The notes under the pieces: generated by a model
Seen by the model: only the letters and a program-made list of their open reading frames with translations
Told to the model about the DNA's origin: nothing
The model's database searches: none
NCBI GenBank assembly: GCA_959347345.1
Contig: OY365738.1
Coordinates: 310,001 to 374,000 of the forward strand
Origin: an uncultured Amylibacter sp.
Lineage (GTDB): Bacteria > Pseudomonadota > Alphaproteobacteria > Rhodobacterales > Rhodobacteraceae
DNA length: 64,000 nucleotides
Direction of reading: 5' to 3'
Shown: positions 19,324 to 28,376 of the stretch, one piece after another
Position numbering within the stretch: the stretch's first letter is position 1
How the letters are laid out: every line of letters begins with the position of its first letter
Made by a program: the position numbers and the translations under genes

Positions 19324-20166
19324 TTGTCGCTTGATATGAATATAAAAAACGGCACGGCTTACCGCCTGATTGGGGCGGATAATGCGGCGGATAATACTCC
19401 TGTGGTGGTTTTGATACACGGGTTGGGGCTGTGTTCTTCGTTATGGGATGAGTATTTGGATGTGCTATCAACGCGGTTTCGTGTGTTGATTTACGACCTA
19501 TACGGGCATGGTGCGTCCTTGCCCGCGCCCGTGCCGTTAAACCTGTCTGTTTTCGCCGAGCAACTGGCGGATTTATTGGACGCACTAGCGATAGACCGCG
19601 TTCATCTGGTCGGGTTTTCCATTGGTGGCATGATAGGTCGCAAGTTTGCCGCCTCGCACCCGCATCGGTTGCATAGCTTGGTAGTCATGAATTCCCCCCA
19701 TATTCGTGACCCTGACGCACAACGGGCAGTGGAATCTCGCGCACTGGCAGTGGCAGGGCAGGGCGCGTTGGCAACGATGGAGGCGGCGTTGGAACGTTGG
19801 TTTAGCCCGTCCTATCGTGCGAACAACCCCGCCGCGTTAGATGCTGTTCGCAACTGGCGGTTGTCTGCCGACGCGGGCAGTTACGCCGAATCCGCGTGGG
19901 TTTTGGCCGATGGTGTGAAGGAATTTGGCAAAAAAGGGAATTATCAAGGGGATTACCCCTGTTTGGTTATGACCTGCGAAAATGATAGCGGCAGTACCCC
20001 CGCGATGAGCCGTGCGATTGTCGCGGATTTTGGCGAGGATATTGGCGAGGATATTGGTGGTCGGGCAGAGCTACGGATTATCCCAGACCTCCGCCATCTT
20101 GGGCTGATGGAACGCCCCGATTTGTTTATTGCAGAGATTATGCGGTTTTTAACGATTGACCATTAA
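19324..20166 (+). CDS. Alpha/beta-fold hydrolase
   Basis: Likely a lactone, ester or C-C bond hydrolase in the same pathway. The oxyanion motif VLIHGLGLCSSLW and the nucleophile elbow GFSIGG (Ser99 counted from the TTG) are followed by a late Asp (TCENDSGS) and His (DLRHLGLMERP), which completes the triad. The sequence resembles PcaD-type 3-oxoadipate enol-lactonases and RutD-like enzymes. TTG at 19324 has AGGG five bases upstream and starts one base after the previous stop; ATG at 19336 is the alternative start. A 12-bp direct duplication near 20030-20055 gives GEDIGEDIGG, probably a surface loop. Confidence 0.85.
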   Translation: MSLDMNIKNGTAYRLIGADNAADNTPVVVLIHGLGLCSSLWDEYLDVLSTRFRVLIYDLYGHGASLPAPVPLNLSVFAEQLADLLDALAIDRVHLVGFSIGGMIGRKFAASHPHRLHSLVVMNSPHIRDPDAQRAVESRALAVAGQGALATMEAALERWFSPSYRANNPAALDAVRNWRLSADAGSYAESAWVLADGVKEFGKKGNYQGDYPCLVMTCENDSGSTPAMSRAIVADFGEDIGEDIGGRAELRIIPDLRHLGLMERPDLFIAEIMRFLTIDH

Positions 20167-20217
20167 GGATTTTAAATCCCACTGGACATCCCCGCCGACT
20201 GTGCTATCATCGGCGTT

Positions 20218-21654
20218 ATGACGGATTCTGTATTTCACCTGTTTCACGCGGCCTTTGGCACGTCGCATGATGCGACCAATATATCGCTCGCGCCTGACCG
20301 CTATCTATCTGATTTGCGGGGATATTATCAGGCAGAGCCGACGGTTTTGTTACGCCCGAATAGCCGTGAACAAGTGGCGGAATACGTGCGGTTTTGCGGG
20401 CAGAATGGTATTGGAATTATCCCCTATGGCGGGGGGACGGGGCTGGTTGGCGGGCAGATGAATGTGCCTGTGACGGGTGATAAACCGCGTGATAAACCGC
20501 CCAAACCCAACATCCTGCTCTCGCTTGACCGCCTGAATAAAATCCGCACCGTATCGCCTGAAAGCAACACTATTACGGTGGAGGCGGGCGTTATCCTCGC
20601 CGATATTCACACCCGCGCGAGTGCCCATAACCGCCTGTTTCCGCTGAGCATCGGGTCTGCTGGAACCTGCCAAATCGGGGGTAATCTGGCGACAAACGCT
20701 GGCGGAATGCAGGTTTTGCGCTATGGTATGATGCGCGATTTGTGCTTGGGGGTGGAGGCGATTTTGCCCGATGGGCAGATTTACAACGGGCTGACGGGGC
20801 TGCGTAAGGATAACACGGGGTATGATTTGCGACATTTGCTGATTGGCTCGGAGGGGACGCTGGGGATTATCACCGCCGCGGTTTTGCGCCTGTATCCTTT
20901 GCCAAAACATCACTTGACCTGCTTTGTTGCGTTGAAAAACGCGGACGCGGCGCTGTCGGTTTTGAACCATTTGCAGGAGGCGTTTGACGGACAGGTGAGC
21001 GTGTGCGAACTGGTCAGCCGTGCCAGTTTTGATTTTATGGAAGAGACGTTTCCGAACGTCCGTCGTCCTTTTGCGGACGCGCCAGAATGGTCGGTTTTGG
21101 TGGAAATCGGGTTGCAAACGGACGCGAGCGATAGGTTTGAAACTTGTTTATCGGGGCTTTACCAGCAGGGGTTGATTACGGACGCGCAAATCGCACAATC
21201 CAGCGCGACTCGGGATGATTTTTGGACGTTTCGGGAAACGATACCAGAGGCGAATCGTGCAATAGGGACAGTGGCTTCGCACGATATCTCCTTGCCTTTG
21301 GCACGGATTGGGGCGTTTATTGCGGATATGCCCGCGAAAATTGCACAAATCGGCGATTTCAGGATAAATTGCTTTGGACATATAGGCGATGGCAACCTGC
21401 ATTACAACATTTTTCCGCCAAAAGGGCAGGGGGCGGGGGCGTATAAAAACACGCGTTCGGCTTTGCAACGTGTGGTTTATGATGGGGTGAGTGCGCTCGG
21501 CGGGTCTATTTCGGCGGAACACGGGATTGGGCGGTTAAAGCGTGATGATTTGGTGCGGTATGGGGATGCCGCCAAGTTGACCGCGATGTGGGGGATTAAA
21601 TCCGCGCTGGATCCGCAGGGGATTATGAATCCTGGGGCGGTTTTTAGTGATTAG
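20218..21654 (+). CDS. FAD-binding 2-hydroxyacid oxidase/dehydrogenase (GlcD / D2HGDH-like)
   Basis: Oxidises a D-2-hydroxy acid to the 2-oxo acid with FAD. The PCMH-type FAD domain is shown by IIPYGGGTGLVGGQM, LSIGSAGTCQIGGNLATNAGG and LLIGSEGTLGIITAA. The C-terminal domain has the metal-site blocks CFGHIGDGNLHYN and SAEHGIGRLKRDDL typical of D-2-hydroxyglutarate/D-lactate enzymes. Length is normal at 478 residues. A small GDKPRDKPPKP insertion sits in a loop near residue 87. It is the last gene of the flavin operon, where it may act on a hydroxy-acid product. The stop codon lies in the first heptad unit of the array that follows. Confidence 0.9.
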   Translation: MTDSVFHLFHAAFGTSHDATNISLAPDRYLSDLRGYYQAEPTVLLRPNSREQVAEYVRFCGQNGIGIIPYGGGTGLVGGQMNVPVTGDKPRDKPPKPNILLSLDRLNKIRTVSPESNTITVEAGVILADIHTRASAHNRLFPLSIGSAGTCQIGGNLATNAGGMQVLRYGMMRDLCLGVEAILPDGQIYNGLTGLRKDNTGYDLRHLLIGSEGTLGIITAAVLRLYPLPKHHLTCFVALKNADAALSVLNHLQEAFDGQVSVCELVSRASFDFMEETFPNVRRPFADAPEWSVLVEIGLQTDASDRFETCLSGLYQQGLITDAQIAQSSATRDDFWTFRETIPEANRAIGTVASHDISLPLARIGAFIADMPAKIAQIGDFRINCFGHIGDGNLHYNIFPPKGQGAGAYKNTRSALQRVVYDGVSALGGSISAEHGIGRLKRDDLVRYGDAAKLTAMWGIKSALDPQGIMNPGAVFSD

Positions 21655-22115
21655 TGGTGAGTGATTAGTGATTAGTGATTAGTCCTTCGGGTCTTCGTTA
21701 TTTTTTCAGAATGCCGACCAGCCCCAAGCGAGGGCGTGGCTTTTGTGCATATAGAGCTTTTGCATAAGGGCAGTTGAACCTGCCCGACCGAAATAAAAAC
21801 CTGCAAAAGCCCATACACAAAAGCCTTTGGTTACAAGACGATAGGGATTCTATAAATTTACTATCTGGAATAACAAGACGATAGAATAGATTATTTGCAA
21901 AGAATACTTGGGAATTGGGGATAGGCAATTTCTAAATTTACTTAGGCTTTGCCTAGATGCTAGGACAGGCTTGGGTGCGTCCGCCCCGAAGAGGCTTTAG
22001 CCTCAAGGGTGCGGGCGCACCCCGTGGTGGCATCCCAAAGGGATGACGCAGACCCGAAGGGCATCATTAATCATTAATCACTAATCGTTAATCGCTAATC
22101 ATTAATCACTAATCA
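21655..22115. repeat. Heptads, element A copy (A2) and element C copy
   Basis: No gene. 21655-21683 are TTAGTGA heptads beginning at the stop codon of the oxidase gene. 21738-21975 is element A (A2), whose cruciform is triply nested: outer GGCTTTTGTG/CACAAAAGCC, inner AGCTTTTGCA/TGCAAAAGC, innermost GGGCAG-TTGAAC-CTGCCC. 21960-22062 is the reverse complement of the 8063-8165 element (C) and overlaps the end of A2. 22064-22121 are heptads of TAATCAC type running into the ilvN stop codon. Confidence 0.88.
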
Positions 22116-22691
22116 CTAATCCCCAACCGCCCCCATCCCCCGCGCAATCGCCGCCACCCCAGTTCGCGCGACTTCGCATAGACCCAGAGGCCGCATCAGC
22201 TCCACAAACGCGTTGATTTTATCGGTCGTCCCGGTCAGCTCAAACACGAAACTATCCAAGGTCGTATCCACCACATTGGCGCGAAACACCTCAGCCGTGC
22301 GAATCGCTTCCACCCGCATATCGCCCTTGCCACGCACGCGGATTAACGCCAGCTCGCGCTCCACGGACGGACCTTCCACGCTCAAATCATGCACGTCATG
22401 CACCGCGACAATCCGCCCCAGTTGCGCCTTTATTTGCTCAATAACCGAAGGCGTGCCGTTCGTCACAATCGTGATTCGCGACATATTCGTGTCGTGGTCA
22501 ACCTCCGCCACGGTCAGGCTTTCAATATTATACCCGCGCCCAGAAAACAGCCCGATGACACGCGCCAGTGTCCCTGCCTCGTTATCCACCAGAACCGCGA
22601 GGGTATGGCTTTCAACCCCCGAATCTTCGGTATCATGTAGGTTATAGGCAGATTTGCTCTGCGTTGATTTTTTGATTTTTATCGCGTTCAT
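22116..22691 (-). CDS. ilvN: Acetolactate synthase small (regulatory) subunit
   Basis: Regulatory subunit of acetohydroxyacid synthase, first common step of valine, leucine and isoleucine synthesis; it confers feedback inhibition by valine. The N-terminal ACT domain is clear (HTLAVLVDNEAGTLARVIGLFSGRGYNIESL, about residues 29-59), followed by the C-terminal ALS_ss_C domain (RELALIRVRG...FRANVVDTTLDSFVFELTG). The N-terminus is about 25 residues longer than usual. A strong AAAGGAGGCGAC ribosome-binding site sets the ATG. The catalytic partner gene (ilvB/ilvI), usually directly upstream, is not in this window. The stop codon is embedded in heptad repeats. Confidence 0.93.
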   Translation of the reverse strand: MNAIKIKKSTQSKSAYNLHDTEDSGVESHTLAVLVDNEAGTLARVIGLFSGRGYNIESLTVAEVDHDTNMSRITIVTNGTPSVIEQIKAQLGRIVAVHDVHDLSVEGPSVERELALIRVRGKGDMRVEAIRTAEVFRANVVDTTLDSFVFELTGTTDKINAFVELMRPLGLCEVARTGVAAIARGMGAVGD

Positions 22692-22838
22692 AGTCGCCTC
22701 CTTTTGCCATGTTATAGGGTAAATTTCACAAAAAACAAACCGCCAAACCGCCGATTTTCCCGCATCACACGGTTTTTTTCACTTTTTTGCGGTTTTGGGC
22801 TTGCGTTCGTGCCGAAAAACGGGTAAAGCCATCCCAAC

Positions 22839-22926
22839 GGAGAGGTGGCAGAGTGGTCGAATGCGGCGGTCTTGAAAACCGTTGAGGTGAGAGCCTCCCA
22901 GGGTTCGAATCCCTGTCTCTCCGCCA
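22839..22926 (+). tRNA. tRNA-Ser (anticodon TGA)
   Basis: An 88-nt cloverleaf with a 7-bp acceptor stem (GGAGAGG with TCTCTCC, one G-T), discriminator G and encoded CCA, a D arm (GCAGAGTGGTCGAATGC), anticodon loop CTTGAAA with TGA at 22873-22875, the long variable arm expected of serine tRNA, and the GGTTCGAAT T-loop. It decodes UCA and other UCN codons. Confidence 0.97.
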
Positions 22927-23079
22927 GAAATTGTTTCGTGCATCTGTGGCGTTATGTCGCACCCACGATTCCCCTTATATTGTGGGGTTTGGGCGGGGTA
23001 TCGCTCACAACCGCGTGAAATTGGGAAAAAACGGCAAAATCCCGCTTGCGAAAGGCGTAAAAATCCGTAAATTAACGAC

Positions 23080-23139
23080 ATGTGGTTCGTGCCTCCGCAC
23101 AACCCCCTTTTTTTTAACACCAAAATAAGGACTGTTCCT
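23080..23139 (+). promoter_or_regulatory. Leader region shared by the two small lipoprotein genes
   Basis: The 200 bases before this lipoprotein and before the next one (24247) are related: both contain CCCCTTATATT...GGGG, ACAACCGCGTGA, TAAATTA..GACATGTG and AATAAGGACTGTTCCT. The shared core TTGCGA/G, 16-17 bases, TAAATT (about 23050-23076 here) is the likely promoter. AAGGA serves as ribosome-binding site for the ATG at 23140. Confidence 0.5.
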
Positions 23140-23895
23140 ATGTTAAATCTATCCAAATTAACCATTCTTTTATTGGTTTGCATCGGGCTTACCGCCTGTG
23201 GTGCGGTAAATAAATTGAAAAATACTATTGAAGGCTTGGAGGGTGAATGCTCGTTTTGCGAATTTGATGAGGATGAACAGCTCATCCGCCCGAACGCCGT
23301 GCCTGTGGATGCGGATATTTTCACGGTTGCAAACGGGATTCGGGGTGTAATTGGGACAAGCAGCGGTATAATATTAGAGGATATTGAAGATTCCGATGAC
23401 GAGCCAACCTATGACGAAATGACCCTTGACAATACAGAGGGTGGCTTTGCCTATTTCACCGATTCCACGGGCGGGTTTGAATACGTCGGTATTTTGGAAG
23501 ACACCGATTTGGGCGATGCGTTATATTTTGTTCCGTCAACCGGGGTGACAACGGCGACTTGGGATGCTACGATTGTTGTTATTGCGGCAGGTACGCCCCA
23601 GACGCGCACCTTTCCATTGGAAGTTAATTTTAATTCGCGCCAGATTACAGGTAGAAATATACAGTTTGCACCTGTGTCAAGCGGAGTTGGAATTCCCGCG
23701 ACATCAAGGATAGGCACGCTTGAGGGTACATTCCTCATTGCTGGGCAAACAAATGCAGGACAGCTGACTGGAACGTTTGATATTGCTGGTGATACGATTG
23801 ACGAAGTCAAAATGTACGGGCTGATTGGCGAAGACGGTGCGGTCGGCGTATTCTCTGGCACGTATTTCGGCGGGTTTGTTGCAGAGCCACAATAA
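23140..23895 (+). CDS. Small lipoprotein with one barrel-like module
   Basis: A 251-residue relative of the large lipoproteins. The start is ATG 23140, because it follows AATAAGGACTGTTCCT (identical to the next gene) and begins a lipoprotein signal peptide ending in LTAC (Cys19 or so). There is no Cys-rich repeat domain; a short acidic linker (residues 35-90) leads into one module: GGFAYF, YVGILEDTDLGDAL, ATWDATI, GTLEGTF, MYGLIGEDGAVGVF and YFGGFVAEP. Function unknown, presumably anchored in the outer membrane. It forms a pair with the gene at 24.2 kb, which has a homologous upstream region, so the two arose by duplication and have since diverged. Confidence 0.78.
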   Translation: MLNLSKLTILLLVCIGLTACGAVNKLKNTIEGLEGECSFCEFDEDEQLIRPNAVPVDADIFTVANGIRGVIGTSSGIILEDIEDSDDEPTYDEMTLDNTEGGFAYFTDSTGGFEYVGILEDTDLGDALYFVPSTGVTTATWDATIVVIAAGTPQTRTFPLEVNFNSRQITGRNIQFAPVSSGVGIPATSRIGTLEGTFLIAGQTNAGQLTGTFDIAGDTIDEVKMYGLIGEDGAVGVFSGTYFGGFVAEPQ

Positions 23896-24246
23896 TTAAA
23901 TAATTAATAATAATTAATGAATAATTAAATAGGCATTAATTGTTAATTAATTATAATTAATGAATAATTAAATAATGATTTAATTGTTTCAATTCACACG
24001 AATTTTGGCGGGTTGTGGCATTATGTCGCAGGTCGCGATTTACCCCTTATATTACAGGGGTTTGACGCAGGATTTGCACGGCGCACTATATACAACCGCG
24101 TGATAATTGAAACAATCAATCACTTTTTGCGGTTTTTACTTGCGGAATGGGCGAAAATTGAGTAAATTAGAGACATGTGATTCGCGTATATGCGAAAAGT
24201 GATTCGCGGTTTCACAGCAGAATGTTAACAAATAAGGACTGTTCCT
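23896..24246. repeat. AT-rich short repeats and duplicated leader
   Basis: 23896-23990 is almost pure A/T made of TAATTAA-like units of 7 to 10 bases. 24000-24246 is the second copy of the lipoprotein leader, including the hairpin CCCCTTATATTACAGGGG, the probable promoter TTGCGG-N17-TAAATT (about 24143-24171) and AATAAGGACTGTTCCT before the ATG. No coding sequence is seen. Confidence 0.7.
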
Positions 24247-25371
24247 ATGTTAAAACTATCTAAAATAACCCTTCTTTTATTGGGCGCGCTGGGTATCAGC
24301 TCGCTCAGCGGTTGTGGCACGCTTGCCCTGTTGGAACAGTGCGCGAGTGGCGCAGGAACAAACGCAATTTGTCCCGATGATGATGCGCTTGTCAGAGCCT
24401 CTGATGGGAGCCTCGTAGACTCTAACGGGCGTGTCGTAGTCCTCCCTGATGGGACTGTCGTAGAGGATGATGAGTATGTCATAATCAAGGATGGGGACGT
24501 CATAACCTATAATGTTTATAAGAGAACCCCTGATGTTGTGGTGACAGCCGACACTTTGGCGAAATTGGCAAGTGTTGCGCAATCTGAAGATGTTGTTGGG
24601 ATTCGCAGTGCGGTCTTGGCGGATATTGAAGAGCCGTCTATTTCGACAGAACTTGTAAAACAAGTGGCATATACCGAAAAAGCTTTCAAGAATTTTGACG
24701 GTGGCGGGTTTGCGTTTTATTCTTTTGAAAGCGATAGTCACGAGCCTGCTACTGTGGACAAAGTCATACCCCTTGATGAGTCTGGAGAGTCGCATAGAGA
24801 AGCGTTTAAGTATGTTGGCGTTTTGCCCAATACCGATGTCGGTAATGCTTTGCGTAATTATCATGACCAAGCCCGCGATGAATATGGCGGTATCGCACTA
24901 TCAGCCCATGAGGAGATTCCTGCACTTGCATTTTGGACTGGACAGGTTACTGTTGTTGTGCCAGAGATGACTTATTCAACTTATTATGTGGAGAAAACCA
25001 ATGCTGGGGAAAGAATTAATACTTATTATGATGAGGTGGGATATGTTCCAGCTACGTCCGACCCTTTTAACCTGACTGTTGATTTTAAGACACAGCAAAT
25101 CTCTTCTGAAACAATACTGATACCCGTTCCGAATGGCGATGATGCTTATAACCGCCACGCTAGAATTTGGGGTGATTTTGGCGTGTCAAGTGGAGACAAT
25201 GTCGGGTCTGGTAACGGTGATCTTGCCCCAGGGCAATTGACAGGTTATTTTGATTTTAATAACGATGATATATCCCCAACACCTATGACAGGTATTATTG
25301 GTGAAAAAGGTGCCGTAGGTGTCTTTAGTGATAATAATTATTTCGGCGGGTTTGTGGCTGTGCCAAAATAA
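24247..25371 (+). CDS. Lipoprotein with one barrel-like module
   Basis: A 374-residue member of the same family. The lipoprotein signal peptide ends in LSGC (Cys23). Residues 40-130 are acidic with short DGxxVDxxGxVVVLPDG repeats. The module follows: GGGFAFYSF, YVGVLPNTDVGNALR, AFWTGQVTVVV, DFGVSS, GQLTGYFDF, MTGIIGEKGAVGVF and YFGGFVAVPK. It differs from the other members in a long insertion of Tyr-rich sequence between strands (about residues 245-290). It shares its leader with the previous gene and ends before a clear terminator. Function unknown. Confidence 0.78.
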   Translation: MLKLSKITLLLLGALGISSLSGCGTLALLEQCASGAGTNAICPDDDALVRASDGSLVDSNGRVVVLPDGTVVEDDEYVIIKDGDVITYNVYKRTPDVVVTADTLAKLASVAQSEDVVGIRSAVLADIEEPSISTELVKQVAYTEKAFKNFDGGGFAFYSFESDSHEPATVDKVIPLDESGESHREAFKYVGVLPNTDVGNALRNYHDQARDEYGGIALSAHEEIPALAFWTGQVTVVVPEMTYSTYYVEKTNAGERINTYYDEVGYVPATSDPFNLTVDFKTQQISSETILIPVPNGDDAYNRHARIWGDFGVSSGDNVGSGNGDLAPGQLTGYFDFNNDDISPTPMTGIIGEKGAVGVFSDNNYFGGFVAVPK

Positions 25372-25396
25372 AAAACCATCACTGGAAATAAAAAAT

Positions 25397-25427
25397 CAGG
25401 CAACCTTTGCGGGTTGCCTGTTTTTTT
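25397..25427 (+). terminator. Rho-independent terminator after lipoprotein
   Basis: A perfect 9-bp stem CAGGCAACC/GGTTGCCTG with a short TTTGCG loop is followed by seven T residues, 25 bases after the stop codon. Confidence 0.92.
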
Positions 25428-25471
25428 GGTTTAGAAGGGTGGTTTAGCGGGTGGTTTAAATCGGTGGGGGG

Positions 25472-26647
25472 CTATTTATGGCAAAGCTCTATCTGCGTCA
25501 CATCCGTGCGCCCAACGCTGAACGCGCCCGCGCAATAGGACAGATAAAACCGCCACATCCGAATGAACCCGTCATCAAAATTCTGCGCCCGCACGGTATC
25601 CGCCACGCCATCAAACTGCGCCAGCCACATTTGCAGAGTCCGCGCGTAATCCTTACCAAACGCATAGCTATCGGTGATTTTCAACCCCGCACGGTCGGCT
25701 TCTGCGTAAAACCGCGCCAAACTGGGCAGCATCCCGCCCGGAAAAATATAGTTGCGAATGGCATCGCCTCCGCGCCGATAGGCATCAAAATACGCATCCC
25801 CTATGGTGATAGTTTGCACGACCGCCCGACCTTTCACCGCCAGTAACGATTTGATTTTGCTGAAATAAGTGTTCCAATAAGCCTCACCCACGGCTTCAAA
25901 CATTTCAATCGACACAATCGAATCAAACTGCCCGCGCATATCGCGATAATCGCATAATTTCGCCTGTGCCTGCGCCCCGCCAGCACCGCCACCCGCCAGC
26001 CGAGCCTGCGCGTAATCCAACTGCGACGGGGAAATCGTAATCCCCGTCATCTCATGCCCCGATTTTTCCAGCCCACGCGCCATAAACCCGCCCCAACCGC
26101 AACCGATTTCCAGTAACCGCCCGCTATCGCCCAGCCGAGACAGTATCCTATCGTATTTATTATTTTGCGCCGTTGCCAAATCATCGTTTGGATTTTTGAA
26201 CAGAGCGGAGGAATACGTCATCGTCGAATCCAGCCATAATTTATAGAAACTATTGCCCAAATCATAGTGGCTATGGATGTTTTTACGACTGCCGCGTTTG
26301 GTGTTGCGTTTGAACAGATAGCCTATGTTAGCAAGGCTTTGATAAAACTTATTGCCCCTCATATACACGCCAATATGGGACTCATTAACCAGCGCGAATT
26401 CAATCAATGCGATGATGTCGCGGCTGTCCCAGTTGCCCTGCCGATACTCGCTGGCAAGGGCGATATCGCGACCTATCGCCACGTTGGATATGACCTTATA
26501 GTCAAACAGGTGGATATGCGCCGAGGGGCCGGTTTTGTCACCTTTGAAGTGGTAGGTTTTACCGTCAGGCAGGGTGATTTCTATTTCGCCGTAGGCTATG
26601 TTTTCAAGGGATTTAAGCAAGTTTTGCGTTGCTTTCTGTGCGAGCAT
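25472..26647 (-). CDS. cfa: Cyclopropane-fatty-acyl-phospholipid synthase family methyltransferase
   Basis: Transfers a methylene group from S-adenosylmethionine to unsaturated acyl chains of membrane phospholipids. The 391-residue protein has an N-terminal lipid-binding domain (SCP2-like) and a Rossmann methyltransferase domain with SAM motif LLEIGCGWGGF (about residue 178), HSHYDLGNSFYKLWLDSTMTYS, SIEMFEAVGEAYW and YIFPGGMLPS, all diagnostic. A short Ala/Gly-rich insertion (LAGGGAGGAQAQA) follows the SAM motif. The ATG has an AAAGGAA site. The gene stands alone on the minus strand between a lipoprotein and choline sulfatase. Confidence 0.92.
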   Translation of the reverse strand: MLAQKATQNLLKSLENIAYGEIEITLPDGKTYHFKGDKTGPSAHIHLFDYKVISNVAIGRDIALASEYRQGNWDSRDIIALIEFALVNESHIGVYMRGNKFYQSLANIGYLFKRNTKRGSRKNIHSHYDLGNSFYKLWLDSTMTYSSALFKNPNDDLATAQNNKYDRILSRLGDSGRLLEIGCGWGGFMARGLEKSGHEMTGITISPSQLDYAQARLAGGGAGGAQAQAKLCDYRDMRGQFDSIVSIEMFEAVGEAYWNTYFSKIKSLLAVKGRAVVQTITIGDAYFDAYRRGGDAIRNYIFPGGMLPSLARFYAEADRAGLKITDSYAFGKDYARTLQMWLAQFDGVADTVRAQNFDDGFIRMWRFYLSYCAGAFSVGRTDVTQIELCHK

Positions 26648-26849
26648 GGCGGGGTTCCTTTGCTGGTTAGTGTGTAGGTTAGTATGGTTTTTGCAAATAG
26701 TATAGCAAGTTTTTTTTGGAATGGAAAGTTTTTTTTAGTTATTAGTGATTAACGATTAACGATTAACGCCTAAAAAACTATTGACAGTCCATCATTTATC
26801 ATTCACAATTTACCATTAACAACCACCCTCAACCAAAGAAAGACCACCC
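26648..26849. repeat. Short heptad arrays between cfa and choline sulfatase
   Basis: 26735-26768 are TTAACGA/TTAGTGA heptads and 26785-26822 are degenerate ATTCACA-type heptads. The interval must also hold the divergent promoters of cfa and the sulfatase; TATACT (minus strand, about 26700) is a possible cfa -10 box. Confidence 0.6.
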
Positions 26850-28376
26850 ATGAAGCAACCCAACATCGTGCTCATCATGGCAGACCAGCTCGCCCCGCAT
26901 TTCACCGCCCCCTATGGACATAGAAGCGCGAAAACCCCCCACATGTCCGCCTTATCCGCGCGAGGCATGCGGTTTGACGCGGCATACTGCAACTCCCCGC
27001 TCTGCGCCCCCAGCCGATTTTCTTTTATGTCAGGGCAACTGGTCAGCCGTATCGCTGCATACGACAACGGGTGCGAGTTCCCCGCGACCGTCCCCACTTT
27101 CGCCCATTATTTACAGTCTTTGGGCTATCGCACCTGCCTCAGCGGTAAAATGCACTTTGTCGGCCCCGACCAGAAACACGGGTTTGCCGACCGTATTACC
27201 ACCGATATTTACCCGTCGGATTTCGCTTGGACTCCGGATTGGGAGGCTTGGGATGAACGGATAGACAAATGGTATCACAACATGCAAACCGTGAAAGAAA
27301 GCGGGGTTGCTCAGGCGACTTACCAGATTGATTACGATGACGAGGTTGCCTTTGCCGCCAAACGCTGGCTGATGGATCGCGCGCGCGATAAAGCCGCGGG
27401 GGATGCCACGCCTTTTGCCATGGTTGCCAGTTTTATCCACCCGCACGACCCCTATGTCGCGCGTCCCGAATTCTGGGATTTATACGATGATGCGGATATT
27501 GACCCGCCCGAAGTCGTGCTGGATATGGCCGACCAAGACCCGTTTTCAAAACGGGTTATGGACGGGATAGAGGCAAGCTATGTGCCTTTGACGGATGAGG
27601 AAATCCACAGGGCTCGGCGGGCGTATTTGGCGAATGTCAGCTATTTTGACAGCAAAATCGGCACGATTGTGGATACTTTGCGCGAAACGGGCGAGCTGGA
27701 TAATACCGTCGTAATCGTCACCGCCGACCACGGCGATATGCTGGGCGAACGCGGTTTGTGGTACAAGATGAATTTCTTTGAGCATTCCGCCCGTGTGCCG
27801 TTAATCATGGCGGGTCCTGGTGTCGTGCAGGGGGCGGCGGGCAACGCCTGTTCTCTGGTGGATATTTTGCCGAGCCTGCTGGATATAGCGGGTGGTGCGG
27901 ATTATCCTTTGGGTGCGGATATTGACGGGCGTAGCCTGATGGATTTGGCACGAGGAGGCACGGATTCCGTGGATGAAGCGATTGGTGAATATTGTGCGGA
28001 AATGACTCCGTACCCTGTGTTTATGATAAGGCGGGGCGCGTTAAAGTACATTCATTGCGACCCTGACCCGCCCCAGTTATATGATTTGGCGGTTGATCCT
28101 TTGGAACTGCGCAATGTCGCGGGGGAGGCGGATTATTCGGAGGCGGCGACGGCGTTTGCCGCCGAGGTTGCGTCGCGCTGGGATAGTGCAAAATTGCGTG
28201 ATGCGGTTATGGTGACGCAGAAGACTCGCCGTGCGTTGCATGCCAGTATGGCGGCGGGTAGCGGGCAGCATTGGGACTACAACCCGCCCCGTGATGCGTC
28301 GCAGGAGTATGTGCGCAATCATATGGATTGGACTGTGGCGGCAGGGCGATATCGGTTTCCGCCAGCAGATGAGTGA
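26850..28376 (+). CDS. betC: Choline sulfatase
   Basis: Hydrolyses choline-O-sulfate to choline and sulfate. The sulfatase signature is intact: Cys52 in PLCAPSRFSFMSGQ is the residue converted to formylglycine, and the N-terminal metal site IMADQL is present. Blocks VTADHGDMLGERGLWYKMNFFEHSARVPLI and the C-terminal DYNPPRDASQEYVRNHMDW are characteristic of BetC. No signal peptide is present, as expected for the cytoplasmic enzyme. The usual partners betI, betA and betB are not in the window. With the MttB-family gene at 53.5 kb it points to use of quaternary amines. The 3' end runs straight into heptad repeats. Confidence 0.92.
   Translation: MKQPNIVLIMADQLAPHFTAPYGHRSAKTPHMSALSARGMRFDAAYCNSPLCAPSRFSFMSGQLVSRIAAYDNGCEFPATVPTFAHYLQSLGYRTCLSGKMHFVGPDQKHGFADRITTDIYPSDFAWTPDWEAWDERIDKWYHNMQTVKESGVAQATYQIDYDDEVAFAAKRWLMDRARDKAAGDATPFAMVASFIHPHDPYVARPEFWDLYDDADIDPPEVVLDMADQDPFSKRVMDGIEASYVPLTDEEIHRARRAYLANVSYFDSKIGTIVDTLRETGELDNTVVIVTADHGDMLGERGLWYKMNFFEHSARVPLIMAGPGVVQGAAGNACSLVDILPSLLDIAGGADYPLGADIDGRSLMDLARGGTDSVDEAIGEYCAEMTPYPVFMIRRGALKYIHCDPDPPQLYDLAVDPLELRNVAGEADYSEAATAFAAEVASRWDSAKLRDAVMVTQKTRRALHASMAAGSGQHWDYNPPRDASQEYVRNHMDWTVAAGRYRFPPADE

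Noticed and set aside
22116..22691. ilvN as a regulatory ACT protein other than acetolactate synthase
   Set aside because: The ACT domain and C-terminal ALS_ss_C block fit IlvN fully; lack of ilvB in the window only reflects gene order.
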